The notes: a model not told the origin generated them from the sequence alone. DNA of 64,000 nt from Pimelobacter simplex (GCA_016803235.1 JADCLI010000031.1:1-64000); one strand, 5' to 3'; shown: positions 51,227 to 60,358, counted from the first letter of the stretch. Numbers and translations are program-made.

Positions 51227-51729
51227 GACTCCACTCCCTCGAAGGAGGCCACCACGTCGGGGACCAGCTCCCGCAGCCGCTGCAGGGCGACCCGGGTCTG
51301 TGACTTCACCGTGCTGGCGCTGACGCCCAGCGCGGCGGCGGTCTGGGTCTCGGTGAGGTCCTCGTAGAACCGCAGGACCAGGACGGCCCGCTGCTTCGGT
51401 GTCAGCTGGGCAAGCGCACCACCGAGCGTCATCCGGTCGCCGGCGGCGTCCGCCTCGTCACCGCCCGGCGTGTCCGGCGGTGACGCCGACGGCAGCTCCA
51501 CCAGCCGCCGTCGCCGCCAGCCGTCGACGAACCGGCTGTAGAGGATCCGGCGGACGTACGCCTCGGGATCCACCGTGCCGGACCGCTGCCAGCGCCGGAC
51601 CAGCACGACGTAGGTCTCCTGGACCAGGTCCTCCGCTGCCTGGTGGTCCCCCGTGAGCAGGTACGCCGCCCGCGAGAGCGCGGCGCCGCGCGCCGAGACG
51701 AACTCCCTGAGCTCGACCTCCCGGTCCAT
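51223..51729 (-). CDS. SigE-type ECF RNA polymerase sigma factor
   Basis: This 168-residue protein has region 2 (LREFVSARGAALSRAAYLLT, AEDLVQETYVVLVRRWQR) and region 4 (LAQLTPKQRAVLVLRFYEDL, ETQTAAALGVSASTVKSQTR). Length and motifs match the actinobacterial SigE-family (sigma-70 ECF) group. GGAGGGTGGTCCC precedes the ATG. It is first of a four-gene leftward cluster with a membrane protein and two lipoproteins, consistent with control of envelope functions. The gene's own leader resembles that at 49913-49956, which suggests autoregulation. Confidence 0.92.
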   Translation of the reverse strand: MDREVELREFVSARGAALSRAAYLLTGDHQAAEDLVQETYVVLVRRWQRSGTVDPEAYVRRILYSRFVDGWRRRRLVELPSASPPDTPGGDEADAAGDRMTLGGALAQLTPKQRAVLVLRFYEDLTETQTAAALGVSASTVKSQTRVALQRLRELVPDVVASFEGVES

Positions 51730-51770
51730 GGGACCACCCTCCTCGCCCGCACACCCCTGTCATCCCTTCA
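51730..51770 (-). promoter_or_regulatory. Leader shared with the lipoprotein gene (copy 1)
   Basis: The minus strand reads TGAAGGGATGACA, about 17 other bases, then GAGGAGGGTGGTCCC and the ATG of the sigma factor gene. It matches the leader at 49913-49956 in both blocks and in spacing. Confidence 0.5.
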
Positions 51771-51814
51771 ACGAGGGAACGGCCCGCGGCGGGTGGGGGC
51801 GCAGCGGGGGTCCT

Positions 51815-53188
51815 TCAGGATCCATCCGTCAGCTCGGCCAGCACCAGCCGCCCGGCCCGTTCGCCCGACGCGGCGGCGTCGGCGAGGGAGGGCATGTCGA
51901 GCTGGTAGTCGCCGGCGAGGTGGACCGGCCCCAGGCTCTTCCTGAGGGTCTCCAGCGACGCGCGGCCGCCGGGACCCCAGAACGGCACCACCCGCGGGTG
52001 GCGGCGCAGGATGCCGGCGTCGACCCTGCCGGCGAGCTCCGGGTAGAGGTCCAGCAGGTCGGCGGTGAAGCGCGCCACGATCTCCTCGTCGCTGAGCGCG
52101 AAGAGCCTGTCCGCGTCGGCGCCGCCGGCGAAGCAGGCCAGGGCGCCGCCGGGCTTGCGGACGTCGCCGCGCCGCACGGCGGCGGCGTGGTTGAAGACCG
52201 CCTGGAACGACCGGCCCGGGGTCGACACCGCGAGGTAGTCGTCCCACCGCTGCGGGCGAGCGTCCTCGTGGGTGAAGAAGCCGACCACGACGTACCGGCC
52301 GTAGCGGATGTCCTCGAAGGCCTTCCGGTACGCCGGCGGCAGGGCGGGCATGATCCTGACCGCGATGTCCGCGGGCACGGCGACGACCGCACGGCGAGCC
52401 TTCACCCGGGCCGGGCCCTCGGCGTCCTGGTAGTCGACGACGACGCCGTCGGCGGTCCACTCCACCGAGCTGACCGGGGAGCCGAGCCGCACCCTGTCGC
52501 CGAGGTCCGCGGCGAGGATGTCGGTCAGGGTCTGGTTGCCGCCCTCGGGCAGGGTCAGGTTCGGCACCTTCTCCGGGTCGGTCAGCAAGATGCCCATGGA
52601 GAAGACGAACTGCCGGGCGGCGGTCTCCTCGGGCTCGCAGCCCATCCACTGCCCCGACCAGGAGCGGACCATCTCGTGGGTGAGCGCGGAGCCGACTCCG
52701 CGGAGCACGAAGTCGGCGCGGCGGCGGTCGAGCTTCGCGCGGACGCGGTTGGCCCACCGGTTCGTCTCGCTCATCTCGAGGAAGGGCACGTTCGCCAGGA
52801 TCCGGGCGCCGACGAGGGCCAGGCCGAATCGGTCGCGCCAGGTCATCCTCGACTTGAACATGAGGGCGAACGGGTTGGAGGTGTCGACCTGCTTGCCGCC
52901 GAGGTTCAGGGCGACCGACTTGCCTTCGAGCGTGCCCAGGGGGACCCGGTGCCGGTGGAGGGCGTCGATCAGCGGGCCGGTTCCCTCGGTGAACTGGGTG
53001 CCCACGTTGATCCAGTAGTCGCCCTTGCGGACGGTGTCGACCCGGCCGCCGGCGCGTTCGGATGCCTCGAGGACGACGACGTCGCGGTCGGCGAGCGTGG
53101 TCGCCGCCATCAGGCCGGCCATGCCCGCGCCGATGACGACGACCTCGTGGGTCTCCTCGCGGACCTGGTCGTTGCGTGTGGTGGCCAT
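51815..53188 (-). CDS. Flavin monoamine oxidase-family protein
   Basis: This is 457 residues from the ATG at 53188, 5 bp after the hydrolase stop. It has FAD motif VVVIGAGMAGLMAATTLADR at residue 16, LEASERAGGRVDT, a substrate domain in the middle and the C-terminal FAD-contact motif VHLAGDYQLDMPSLADAAAS. It belongs to the FAD-dependent amine oxidase family (monoamine oxidases, cyclohexylamine oxidase, also some desaturases). It would oxidise an amine to an imine that hydrolyses to aldehyde or ketone with H2O2. It is the third gene of the leftward monooxygenase-hydrolase-oxidase operon. Confidence 0.85.
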   Translation of the reverse strand: MATTRNDQVREETHEVVVIGAGMAGLMAATTLADRDVVVLEASERAGGRVDTVRKGDYWINVGTQFTEGTGPLIDALHRHRVPLGTLEGKSVALNLGGKQVDTSNPFALMFKSRMTWRDRFGLALVGARILANVPFLEMSETNRWANRVRAKLDRRRADFVLRGVGSALTHEMVRSWSGQWMGCEPEETAARQFVFSMGILLTDPEKVPNLTLPEGGNQTLTDILAADLGDRVRLGSPVSSVEWTADGVVVDYQDAEGPARVKARRAVVAVPADIAVRIMPALPPAYRKAFEDIRYGRYVVVGFFTHEDARPQRWDDYLAVSTPGRSFQAVFNHAAAVRRGDVRKPGGALACFAGGADADRLFALSDEEIVARFTADLLDLYPELAGRVDAGILRRHPRVVPFWGPGGRASLETLRKSLGPVHLAGDYQLDMPSLADAAASGERAGRLVLAELTDGS

Positions 53189-53193
53189 GGTGC

Positions 53194-54264
53194 TCAGCTC
53201 GCCTTCGTGGTCGTGGTCGTGGTCGTGGCGGTGCGGTCCAGGGCCGCGGAGACGGAGGCGACGAGACGCTCGGTCGCCTTCCGGCAGCTGGGGCTGACCG
53301 CCGTGTAGGACAGGTAGCCGTGGACCAGGCCCGGCTCGCGGTCCACCTGGGCGGGGACGCCCGCCTCGAGGAGTGCGGTCGCGTAGGCGAGTCCGTCGTC
53401 GTGGAGGGGGTCGAAGCCGGCGAGGTTGACGATCGCGGGCGGCAGGCCGTCCAGCGAGGCCGCTCGACAGGGCGAGACCCGTGGGTCGGCGACGTCGGTG
53501 CCGACCGGGAGGTAGTTCTGCACGAACCACGCGACCTGCTTGGCCGAGAGGGCCGGCGAGTCGGCGAACTCGTCCTGCGAGGGCCGGTGCTCCACGAGGT
53601 CCGTCACCGGCTGGATGAGCACCTGGAGGAGCGGTACGACGGCCTCGCCGCGCACCTGCTGGCACAGGACCGCCGCGATGTTGCCGCCGGCGCTCTCCCC
53701 GGCGACGACGATCCGGTGCGGGTCGACGCCCCACGAGGCGGCGTGGTCGACGACGTACCGCCAGGCGGCGAGGGCGTCGTCCTGCGCGGCCGGGAAGGGG
53801 TGCTCCGGAGCGAGCCGGTACTCGACGGACACGACGTCGGCGCCGGTGCCGTGCGCGAGCATGCGTGCCGGTGCGGTGTAGCTGGCCCGGCTGCCGATGA
53901 CGAAGCCTCCGCCGTGGAAGAAGAGGACCAGGCCACGCTCCGGTGTGCCGCTGCCGTAGCGGGTGGCCAGCACGCCGTCGCCGATCTCGATCTCCTCCTC
54001 GACCGCGCACGCCGGGACCCGGGAGGCGAACAGCGCCAGGTCCCGCTCGGTCGTCGCGCGTGCCTCGCTGGGCGGAAGATCGCTGTAGTCGGGCCCGCTC
54101 TCACCGAGCTTCATCAGCAGGGCGACGTCGGGCGCCATGGTGTCGCCGGCCGAGTTGGTCACGGGCCGCGCCAGCACCCGTTGCACCCGCGCCGGCAGTC
54201 GGCTGAGGGCGACGAGGAGGGTCCGCTGCAGGCGCTGCGCGACGGTGAAGGCCTGCGCGCTCAT
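53194..54264 (-). CDS. Alpha/beta hydrolase, hormone-sensitive-lipase type
   Basis: This is 356 residues from the ATG at 54264, which overlaps the monooxygenase stop codon (ATGA). It has the oxyanion HGGGF motif (117-121), SVEYRLAPEHPFPAA, the nucleophile elbow GESAGGN (Ser191), Asp in FDPLHDDG and His in GLVHGYLSYT, the complete triad of HSL-family esterases. The tail is a run of Thr (ATTTTTTTKAS) from a short ACC-type repeat. Following a Baeyer-Villiger-type enzyme, it likely hydrolyses the ester or lactone product. Confidence 0.88.
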   Translation of the reverse strand: MSAQAFTVAQRLQRTLLVALSRLPARVQRVLARPVTNSAGDTMAPDVALLMKLGESGPDYSDLPPSEARATTERDLALFASRVPACAVEEEIEIGDGVLATRYGSGTPERGLVLFFHGGGFVIGSRASYTAPARMLAHGTGADVVSVEYRLAPEHPFPAAQDDALAAWRYVVDHAASWGVDPHRIVVAGESAGGNIAAVLCQQVRGEAVVPLLQVLIQPVTDLVEHRPSQDEFADSPALSAKQVAWFVQNYLPVGTDVADPRVSPCRAASLDGLPPAIVNLAGFDPLHDDGLAYATALLEAGVPAQVDREPGLVHGYLSYTAVSPSCRKATERLVASVSAALDRTATTTTTTTKAS

Positions 54265-55784
54265 GACGCGGCCTCGACGCTGACCAGGTGCGGCGCCTCG
54301 ACGGCTCGCTTCGAGAACCGCAGGTCGGGGTGGATGAGGCGTCCCCTGAACAGCCGGTTGTCCCGCACGTAGGTCGTGTGCATCCGCCACGGCTTGCCCG
54401 CGCCCTGGCGCGGCAGCTGTGCCTGGGCACGCTGCATGTAGCCGGCCGACAGGTCGAAGAGACTCTGGGTGGGCATGCCCTCCGGTGCCTCGGGCACGAC
54501 GGTGTCGTAGCCCTTGCGGTCCATCTCGCGGATCACGTCGGCGACGAGGCGGGTCACGTTGCGGATCCGCAGGGTCCAGGTCGCCTTGGTGAAGCCGAGC
54601 ATCATCGCCCAGTTGGGCACGCCCGACATGAGCGCCCCGTGGTAGAGCACCGTGTCGGCGACGTCGACGGGGCTGCCGTCGACCGTCGGCTTGATGCCGC
54701 CCAGCATCTGCATGACCAGACCGGTCGCGGTCACGATGACGTCGGCCTCCAGCATCCGGCCCGACTTCAGCAGGATGCCGTCGGGGGTGAATCGCTCGAT
54801 CTGGTCGGTCACGACGTCGGCGTCGTGCTCGCGGATCGCCTGGAAGAAGTCACCGTCCGGGGTGGCGCACAGGCGCTGGTCCCAGGGGCTGTACGGCGGC
54901 GCGAAGTGGGTGTCCACGTCGAAGCCGGGCGGCAGCTCCTTGGCCGTCATGCTGCGCAGGAGCCTGCGCCCGAGGCTCGGGAAGCGGACGAGCACGGTGA
55001 CGATGAAGTGGTCGCGCCAGATGTTCTTGAACCGGGTGGCGGCGTAGCCGAGCCTGACGCCGAGGACCTTCATGAGGAGCTGGGCGATCGTGTCCACCCG
55101 GGGCATCGACGCGACATAGCTCGGGGTGCGCTGGAGCATGGTGACGTGCTCGGCCGCGCCCTCGCCGGTGAGCATCGCCGGGAGCATCGTCACGGCGGTC
55201 GCACCGCTGCCGATGATGACCACGCGCTTGCCGCTGTGGTCGTAGTCCTCGGGCCAGTGCTGGGGGTGCAGGATGTCGCCCCGGAAGTCCTCGCGCCCCT
55301 CGAAGTGGGGCTCGTAGCCCTCGTCGTGGTTGTAGTAGCCGGTGCCGCTGAAGACGAACCCGGTGCGGATCGTCTTCCGGGTCTCGTTGCCCTCCTCGTC
55401 ACTCACCGTCACGTGCAGCGTCCACTGCGCGGTCTCGCTCGACCAGTCGGCGGCGGTGACCCGGTGGCCCAGTCGCAGGATCTTGTCGAGCCCGAACTCG
55501 GTGACCGTCTCGACCATGTAGTCACGGATGTAGGCGCCATCGGCGATGGCCTCCTTGTGCAGCCACGGCTTGAACTTGTAGCCGTAGGTGTGCACGGAGT
55601 CGTCCGAGCGGATGCCGGGGTACGTGAAGAGGTCCCAGGTGCCGCCGACCGCGTGCCGGCCTTCGAGCAGCAGGATCTTCTTGCCCGGGAAGTCGTCCGT
55701 GAGGTACTTCGCGGCACCGATGCCGGAGAGCCCGGCCCCGATGACGACGATGTCGGCGCTCTCCGCCGTGCTGGTGTTCTCCAT
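54261..55784 (-). CDS. Flavin-containing Baeyer-Villiger-type monooxygenase (EthA-like)
   Basis: This 507-residue protein has FAD motif VVIGAGLSGIGAAKYL (residue 14 on), LEGRHAVGGTWDLFTYPGIR, the Baeyer-Villiger fingerprint FRGDILHPQHW (167-177), a second Rossmann motif VVIIGSGATAVTMLPAML for NADPH and late VIVTATGL. These are the features of EthA-type monooxygenases that turn ketones into esters or lactones. It is first of the leftward operon, and its start lies next to operator-like repeats shared with the rightward operon. The natural ketone is unknown. Confidence 0.9.
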   Translation of the reverse strand: MENTSTAESADIVVIGAGLSGIGAAKYLTDDFPGKKILLLEGRHAVGGTWDLFTYPGIRSDDSVHTYGYKFKPWLHKEAIADGAYIRDYMVETVTEFGLDKILRLGHRVTAADWSSETAQWTLHVTVSDEEGNETRKTIRTGFVFSGTGYYNHDEGYEPHFEGREDFRGDILHPQHWPEDYDHSGKRVVIIGSGATAVTMLPAMLTGEGAAEHVTMLQRTPSYVASMPRVDTIAQLLMKVLGVRLGYAATRFKNIWRDHFIVTVLVRFPSLGRRLLRSMTAKELPPGFDVDTHFAPPYSPWDQRLCATPDGDFFQAIREHDADVVTDQIERFTPDGILLKSGRMLEADVIVTATGLVMQMLGGIKPTVDGSPVDVADTVLYHGALMSGVPNWAMMLGFTKATWTLRIRNVTRLVADVIREMDRKGYDTVVPEAPEGMPTQSLFDLSAGYMQRAQAQLPRQGAGKPWRMHTTYVRDNRLFRGRLIHPDLRFSKRAVEAPHLVSVEAAS

Positions 55785-55809
55785 GGTGCGCTTCCTTCTT
55801 GGTCGCCGT

Positions 55810-55842
55810 ACTTAGTCATTTGATTGAGCCGCATGACTAAGT
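55810..55842. promoter_or_regulatory. Inverted repeat ACTTAGTCAT-N13-ATGACTAAGT
   Basis: Perfect 10-bp arms (55810-55819 and 55833-55842) sit 26 bp upstream of the monooxygenase start, and the left arm continues TTGATT, a degenerate third half-site. The core AGTCAT/ATGACT recurs at 55963. A TetR-type dimer is the likely binder. Confidence 0.75.
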
Positions 55843-55962
55843 GTGTGTCCCGGGTCACGGTCCGTCAAGGGCGAGCGGCGAAACCCCGTCCGCGCACGCC
55901 CGGTTCTGGCAGGCCTGTTGACAACGTGACCTGGAGCACCCACCATCTTGGTCAACCATTCG

Positions 55963-55974
55963 AGTCATATGACT
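55963..55974. promoter_or_regulatory. Palindrome AGTCATATGACT
   Basis: A perfect 12-bp palindrome lies 40 bp upstream of the rightward operon start. It uses the same half-site as the repeat at 55810-55842, so one regulator probably controls both operons. The TetR-like gene at the right edge is a candidate. Confidence 0.75.
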
Positions 55975-56014
55975 AACTGTGGCCCGGGGAACCCCTGACC
56001 GAGAGGACCGAGAC

Positions 56015-56668
56015 ATGTCCGCACCCACGACCGTCGCCCCGCCGCCCGCGCGGCCGGAGCTGGTCCGCGTCGCGATCGAGGACGACGCGACTCCACTGGT
56101 CCGCCAGCTCGGGCGCACCCTGGGCGAGGCCATCCGCTCGGGTCACGCGCACGACGAGCTGAGCCGCGCCGGCGGTACGGTCGCCGTCCGGTCGCACGAC
56201 ACGCCGCAGGCGGCGACGATCACCCTCGGCGCGACGATCGAGGTGCGCGGCGGAGTCCTCGCCGAGCCCGACGCGACCGTCGTGGTCGACCTCCACGGCC
56301 GCTTCGCGCCGACCGAGGAGCCGAGCGGCGACGCCGTCCTGGCCGCCGGCGTGCTTCACGCGCTGCGGCCGCCGCTCCCGCCCTGGCGGGAGGCAGCGGC
56401 GCGCTTCTGGCAGGAGACGCGGCCGATCCCGGGCATCCCCGACGTCCTGGTCGTCCACGTCCTGGGCCCCGACGGCCCGGAGGAGGGCCGGTTCGGCGAG
56501 GGTGCCACCACCTACGAGCTGACCGGGCCAGCAGACCTCCTCGCCGGTGTCTTCACCGGTGCCGACGACTTCCTCGCCGCACTCGATGCCGGCGTCCAGG
56601 TCAAGGGCACGCTGTCGCAGCTCTCCGTCATGACCGCCGCCTCCTGGAAGGCCCGCTTCGATGTCTGA
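56015..56668 (+). CDS. SCP2-like (sterol-carrier-like) protein, hypothetical
   Basis: This is 217 residues from the ATG at 56015, with GAGAGGA upstream. There is no signal peptide. The C-terminal half reads ELTGPADLLAGVFTGADDFL then GVQVKGTLSQLSVMTAAS, like the SCP2 fold's strand-helix end, which binds lipophilic ligands. The N-terminal half (RVAIEDDATPLVRQLGRTLG) is not recognised. It overlaps the next gene by 8 bp and leads the rightward operon. It may bind or sequester a hydrophobic substrate; no catalytic motif is seen. Confidence 0.6.
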   Translation: MSAPTTVAPPPARPELVRVAIEDDATPLVRQLGRTLGEAIRSGHAHDELSRAGGTVAVRSHDTPQAATITLGATIEVRGGVLAEPDATVVVDLHGRFAPTEEPSGDAVLAAGVLHALRPPLPPWREAAARFWQETRPIPGIPDVLVVHVLGPDGPEEGRFGEGATTYELTGPADLLAGVFTGADDFLAALDAGVQVKGTLSQLSVMTAASWKARFDV

Positions 56669-58016
56669 GACCACCGCCACGCGCACCACCCCCTGCAAGG
56701 CCGTCCGCCTGGAGGCCACCAACCACGAGGGCAGCCTGCTCGGCAAGAACGTCTCGCCCGCGAAGTTCGAGGCCGGGAAGGACAGCGGCTTCGCGTTCGC
56801 CGACATCCTGTTCGCGATCGACCTCAACAACGAGATCGTCCTCGGCGACGCCTTCCCCGACTGGCGGGGCAACATCTACGACATCGCGATGGTCCCCGAC
56901 CTGTCGACGCTCGTGGAGTGGAGGCCGGGCCTGGACTCGGTGATCGGCGACTACTGGCTCAAGGACGGCAGCCCCGTCCCGATCTGCCCGCGCAACCTCG
57001 TGAAGCGACTCGTGGCCCGGCTCGCGGAGCACGGCTACACCGCCACCGCCGCGGTCGAGATCGAGGCCACGCTCTTCGAGGAGTCCGTCCAGGAGGCCCG
57101 CAGCAAGGGCTATCGGGACCTCACGCCGCTCGGCGGCAGCACCGGGGCGACGTACCACCTGGCCCGCTCCAGCGACTGGGTCGCGTACATGGAGGCGGTC
57201 GTCGAGCGGCTCGACCAGGTGGGCATCACCTGGGAGGCCTGGACCGACGAGGCCGCGCCGGGCCAGACCGAGCTCAACCTGGCGCCGACCGACCCGGTCC
57301 GTCTGGGGGACAACTGGGCGCGGACCCGTCAGGTCATGCGCGAGGTCGGCAACGCGCTCGGCCACACCGTCTCCTTCATGGCCAAGCCCACCGCGGGATT
57401 CGGCCAGGGCGCGCACATCAACCTCTCGCTGCAGCGCGACGGGGTGAACCAGTACTTCGCCGAGGACGGTCCGTCCGAGCTGATGCGCCACTCCGTGGGT
57501 GGACTGCTCGCCACGATGGCGGGGGCGACCTCGATCGTGATGCCGCAGATCACGTCGTACCGGAGGCTCGTCGACCTCACCGGGCCGCCGACCACCATCA
57601 GCTGGGGCGTCAACAACAAGACGGCCGCGGTGCGGGCGATCACCGGGCACCCGAAGTACTCGCGCCTCGAGTACCGCCTGCCCGGAGCCGACGTCAACCC
57701 GTACCTGACGCTCGCCGCCGTGCTGGCCGGCGTGCTGGCCGGCATCGAGGGCCGGATCGAGCCGCCCGCGCAGGTCACGGACATGGCCTGGTGCCTGCCC
57801 GACGACGGCAGCGTCGAGCGGATCCCCGACACCATGTCGAAGGCCGGTGCCGCGCTCGCGGCCGACCCGCTGCTGCGTGCCCATCTCGGCGACGAGTTCG
57901 TCGACTTCTGGGTCGCCTCGCGCCGCTGGGAGTGGATGGAGTTCCACACCAAGGGCGGCGACCCGTACGCCGAGCTCTCCGCGTGGGAGTCCACCCGCTA
58001 CTTCGAGTTCCCGTGA
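56661..58016 (+). CDS. Glutamine synthetase-family ligase (gamma-glutamyl-amine type)
   Basis: This 451-residue protein has the glutamine synthetase catalytic core: TAAVEIEATLFEESVQEA with metal-binding Glu, APGQTELNLAPTDP, MAKPTAGFGQGAHINLSLQR with the ATP/metal His region, WGVNNKTAAVRAI and YRLPGADVNPYLTLAAVLAG. It has the shorter form that gamma-glutamylates amines (PuuA-, aniline- or ethanolamine-type). The amidotransferase gene that would later release or remove the glutamyl group follows immediately (TGATG). That pairing strongly suggests amine catabolism rather than nitrogen assimilation. Confidence 0.88.
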   Translation: MSETTATRTTPCKAVRLEATNHEGSLLGKNVSPAKFEAGKDSGFAFADILFAIDLNNEIVLGDAFPDWRGNIYDIAMVPDLSTLVEWRPGLDSVIGDYWLKDGSPVPICPRNLVKRLVARLAEHGYTATAAVEIEATLFEESVQEARSKGYRDLTPLGGSTGATYHLARSSDWVAYMEAVVERLDQVGITWEAWTDEAAPGQTELNLAPTDPVRLGDNWARTRQVMREVGNALGHTVSFMAKPTAGFGQGAHINLSLQRDGVNQYFAEDGPSELMRHSVGGLLATMAGATSIVMPQITSYRRLVDLTGPPTTISWGVNNKTAAVRAITGHPKYSRLEYRLPGADVNPYLTLAAVLAGVLAGIEGRIEPPAQVTDMAWCLPDDGSVERIPDTMSKAGAALAADPLLRAHLGDEFVDFWVASRRWEWMEFHTKGGDPYAELSAWESTRYFEFP

Positions 58017-58777
58017 TGCGGCCCCTCATCGGCATCACCGGCCGCCGCTTCCGGCTCTCCCTCCTCCAGGGTGCCGACGAGCGCTACGGCGACCGGTGCA
58101 TCGACACCTCCATGTCCGACTTCTCGACCCGGGTCGCCGAGGCCGGCGGGCTCCCGGTCCAGCTGTCCTACGAGACCGATCCGGCCGAGGTCTGCGCCTG
58201 GCTGTCGGGCGTCGTGATCACCGGCGGGCAGGACCTGCACCCGTCGTTCTGGGGAGGCGACACCTCCGTGGTGCGCGGCATCGATCCCCGGACCGACCCG
58301 ATGGTCCACGACCCCCAACGCGACGCCTACGAGATCGCCCTGGTGCGCGCCGCACTGGATCGTGGCCTTCCCGTGCTCGGCGTGTGCCGCGGCATGCAGG
58401 TGCTCAACGTCGCCCTCGGCGGAACCTTGGTCGCCGACCTGCCGGCCAGCGCGGTGTGCCACCTGTCGCCCGACACCGCACCCACCGACGGCAACGTCGA
58501 CCACGTCGTGGCCTTCGAGCCCGGCTCGGTCGCCGCGGGCCTGTACGGCGACGACGCGATCACCAACTCCTGGCACCACCAGGCCGTCGACCGCTGCGGG
58601 GTCGGGGTGGTCGTCACCGGCCGCGCGAGCGACGGCGTGGTCGAGGCGATCGAGGTGCCGGGCCACCCGGTCCTCGGCGTGCAGTGGCATCCCGAGTGGA
58701 TGAAGAGCACCGACCCGGCGCTGGTCTGGGTCGTCGACGAGGCAGCCCGGCTGCTCGAGGAGGAAGGAGCGCGATGA
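58016..58777 (+). CDS. Class I glutamine amidotransferase / gamma-glutamyl hydrolase (PuuD-like)
   Basis: This 253-residue protein has the triad of class I amidotransferases: Cys124 in VLGVCRGMQVLNVAL, and His and Glu in VLGVQWHPEWMK. ITGGQDLHPSFWG near residue 68 matches the PuuD (gamma-glutamyl-GABA hydrolase) branch. Start overlaps the ligase stop codon and its stop overlaps the next start, so the operon is tightly coupled. It would remove the gamma-glutamyl group from a pathway intermediate; in aniline-type pathways a protein of this family helps make gamma-glutamylanilide instead. Confidence 0.87.
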   Translation: MRPLIGITGRRFRLSLLQGADERYGDRCIDTSMSDFSTRVAEAGGLPVQLSYETDPAEVCAWLSGVVITGGQDLHPSFWGGDTSVVRGIDPRTDPMVHDPQRDAYEIALVRAALDRGLPVLGVCRGMQVLNVALGGTLVADLPASAVCHLSPDTAPTDGNVDHVVAFEPGSVAAGLYGDDAITNSWHHQAVDRCGVGVVVTGRASDGVVEAIEVPGHPVLGVQWHPEWMKSTDPALVWVVDEAARLLEEEGAR

Positions 58778-60357
58778 CCGCCACGATCGAGACCGCCCGG
58801 ATGGCCGAGGACCCGTCGGTCCCGACCCTGACCGGCCTGCTGGCGCAGCGCGCCCGGGACGCGGGGGAGCGGGAGTTCCTGCGCTTCGGCGAGTGGTCGT
58901 GGACCTTCGCCGAGATCGACACCTGGACGTCGCGGCTGGCGCACCGGCTGATCGAGGTCGACGGTGTCCGGCCGGGCGACCGCGTCGCCCTCATGCTCCC
59001 CAACGTCGTGCACTGGCCGGTCGTCTGGTTGGCGGTGCTGAAGGCGGGTGCGGTCGCCGTACCGGTCAACTGCGCCTACCGGCGGGCCGACCTCGCCTTC
59101 GTGCTGGGTGACTCCGGTGCCCGCGTCGTCTTCACCGACGGTGAGCGCGCGGGCCTGGTCGCCGAGGTCGTCGCCACCGAACCGGAGCTGGCCGGGGTCC
59201 GCGTCGTCGACGTCTCCGACGACGGATCGGAGCCCTTCCCGGGGACGGCGCCGGCGGTGCCGGTCACGGCGACGACCCTGGCCAACCTGCAGTACACCTC
59301 CGGCACGACGGGATTCCCGAAGGCCTGCATGCTCACCCACGGCTACTGGGCGCGGCTGGGCTGGATCTGCGCCGCGGCGACCGGTCTCGGTGAGGACGAC
59401 GTGCTCCTCACCGCGCAGCCGTTCTCCTACATGGACCCGCAGTGGAACACCGCGCTGGCGCTCACCACCGGTGCGCCGCTGGTCGTCCTGCCGCGCTTCT
59501 CCGCCTCGACCTTCATGGCCGACGTGCGGCGGCACCGGGCGACGTTCTGCTACGTGCTCGGCTCGATGCCCACGCTGCTCTTCAAGCAGCCGGCGACCGG
59601 CGAGGACCGGGACAACGACCTGCGGATGGTGCTCTGCTCGGGCATCCCGGTCGCCCTGCACGCGGCCCTCGAGGAGCGGTGGGGCGCGCCGTGGCGCGAG
59701 GTCTACGGGATGACCGAGTCGGGGATCGACCTGTTCAGCCCGGTCGACGACGCCGCGGCCGTGGGGAGCGGGAGCCTCGGCCGGCCGGTGCCGACCAAGC
59801 AGGTGCGGGTCGTCGATGCCGCCGGCGAGGACGTCGCCGACGGCGAGCCCGGCGAGCTGGCGATCTCCGGCCGCCCGATGATGGAGGGCTACTGGAACCG
59901 GCCCGACGCCACCGCCCAGGTGCTGCGCGACGGCTGGCTGCACACCGGTGACCTCGTCGTCCGCCGCGCCGACGGTGGCATCGAGCTGGTCGGACGGCTC
60001 AAGGACATGGTCCGGCGCGGCGGCGAGAACGTCGCCTGCGTCGAGGTCGAGGCCGCGCTCGAGCGGGACGACCGGGTGGTCGCGGCCGCCGTCGTACCCG
60101 AGCCCGACGACGTCCTGGGCGAGGAGGTCAAGGCGTTCATCCAGCTGGCCGACGGCGTGCCCGAGGACCGGGGGACCGCCGAGCGGATCCTCGAGGGCGC
60201 CGGTGCCCAGCTGGCCCGCTTCAAGGTCCCTCGGTACGTCGAGTTCGTCGCCGACCTGCCCCGCACCCCGTCCGAACGCGTCGCCAAGCCGGCCCTCAAG
60301 GCCCGCGCCGCCGCGGCGCCGGGCACCACCCACGACCTCTCCCCACGAAGGAGCTGA
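58774..60357 (+). CDS. Acyl-CoA synthetase (AMP-binding)
   Basis: This 527-residue protein has the adenylate-forming motifs YTSGTTGFPKACMLTH (phosphate loop), YGMTESGIDLFSP, ELAISGRPMMEGYW, LHTGDLVVRRADGG and LKDMVRRGGENV, with the C-terminal catalytic Lys near SERVAKPALKARA. It activates a carboxylic acid to its CoA thioester. The ATG overlaps the previous stop (ATGA), and the hydratase follows one base after its stop codon. In this operon the acid is probably the product of the alcohol and aldehyde dehydrogenases. Confidence 0.9.
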   Translation: MTATIETARMAEDPSVPTLTGLLAQRARDAGEREFLRFGEWSWTFAEIDTWTSRLAHRLIEVDGVRPGDRVALMLPNVVHWPVVWLAVLKAGAVAVPVNCAYRRADLAFVLGDSGARVVFTDGERAGLVAEVVATEPELAGVRVVDVSDDGSEPFPGTAPAVPVTATTLANLQYTSGTTGFPKACMLTHGYWARLGWICAAATGLGEDDVLLTAQPFSYMDPQWNTALALTTGAPLVVLPRFSASTFMADVRRHRATFCYVLGSMPTLLFKQPATGEDRDNDLRMVLCSGIPVALHAALEERWGAPWREVYGMTESGIDLFSPVDDAAAVGSGSLGRPVPTKQVRVVDAAGEDVADGEPGELAISGRPMMEGYWNRPDATAQVLRDGWLHTGDLVVRRADGGIELVGRLKDMVRRGGENVACVEVEAALERDDRVVAAAVVPEPDDVLGEEVKAFIQLADGVPEDRGTAERILEGAGAQLARFKVPRYVEFVADLPRTPSERVAKPALKARAAAAPGTTHDLSPRRS

Positions 60358-60358
60358 C

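Noticed and set aside
49433..55823. Long plus-strand frames opposite the sigma factor, amine oxidase, hydrolase and monooxygenase genes
   Set aside because: Shadows of high-GC coding DNA: no motifs, and the opposite strand carries complete enzyme families.
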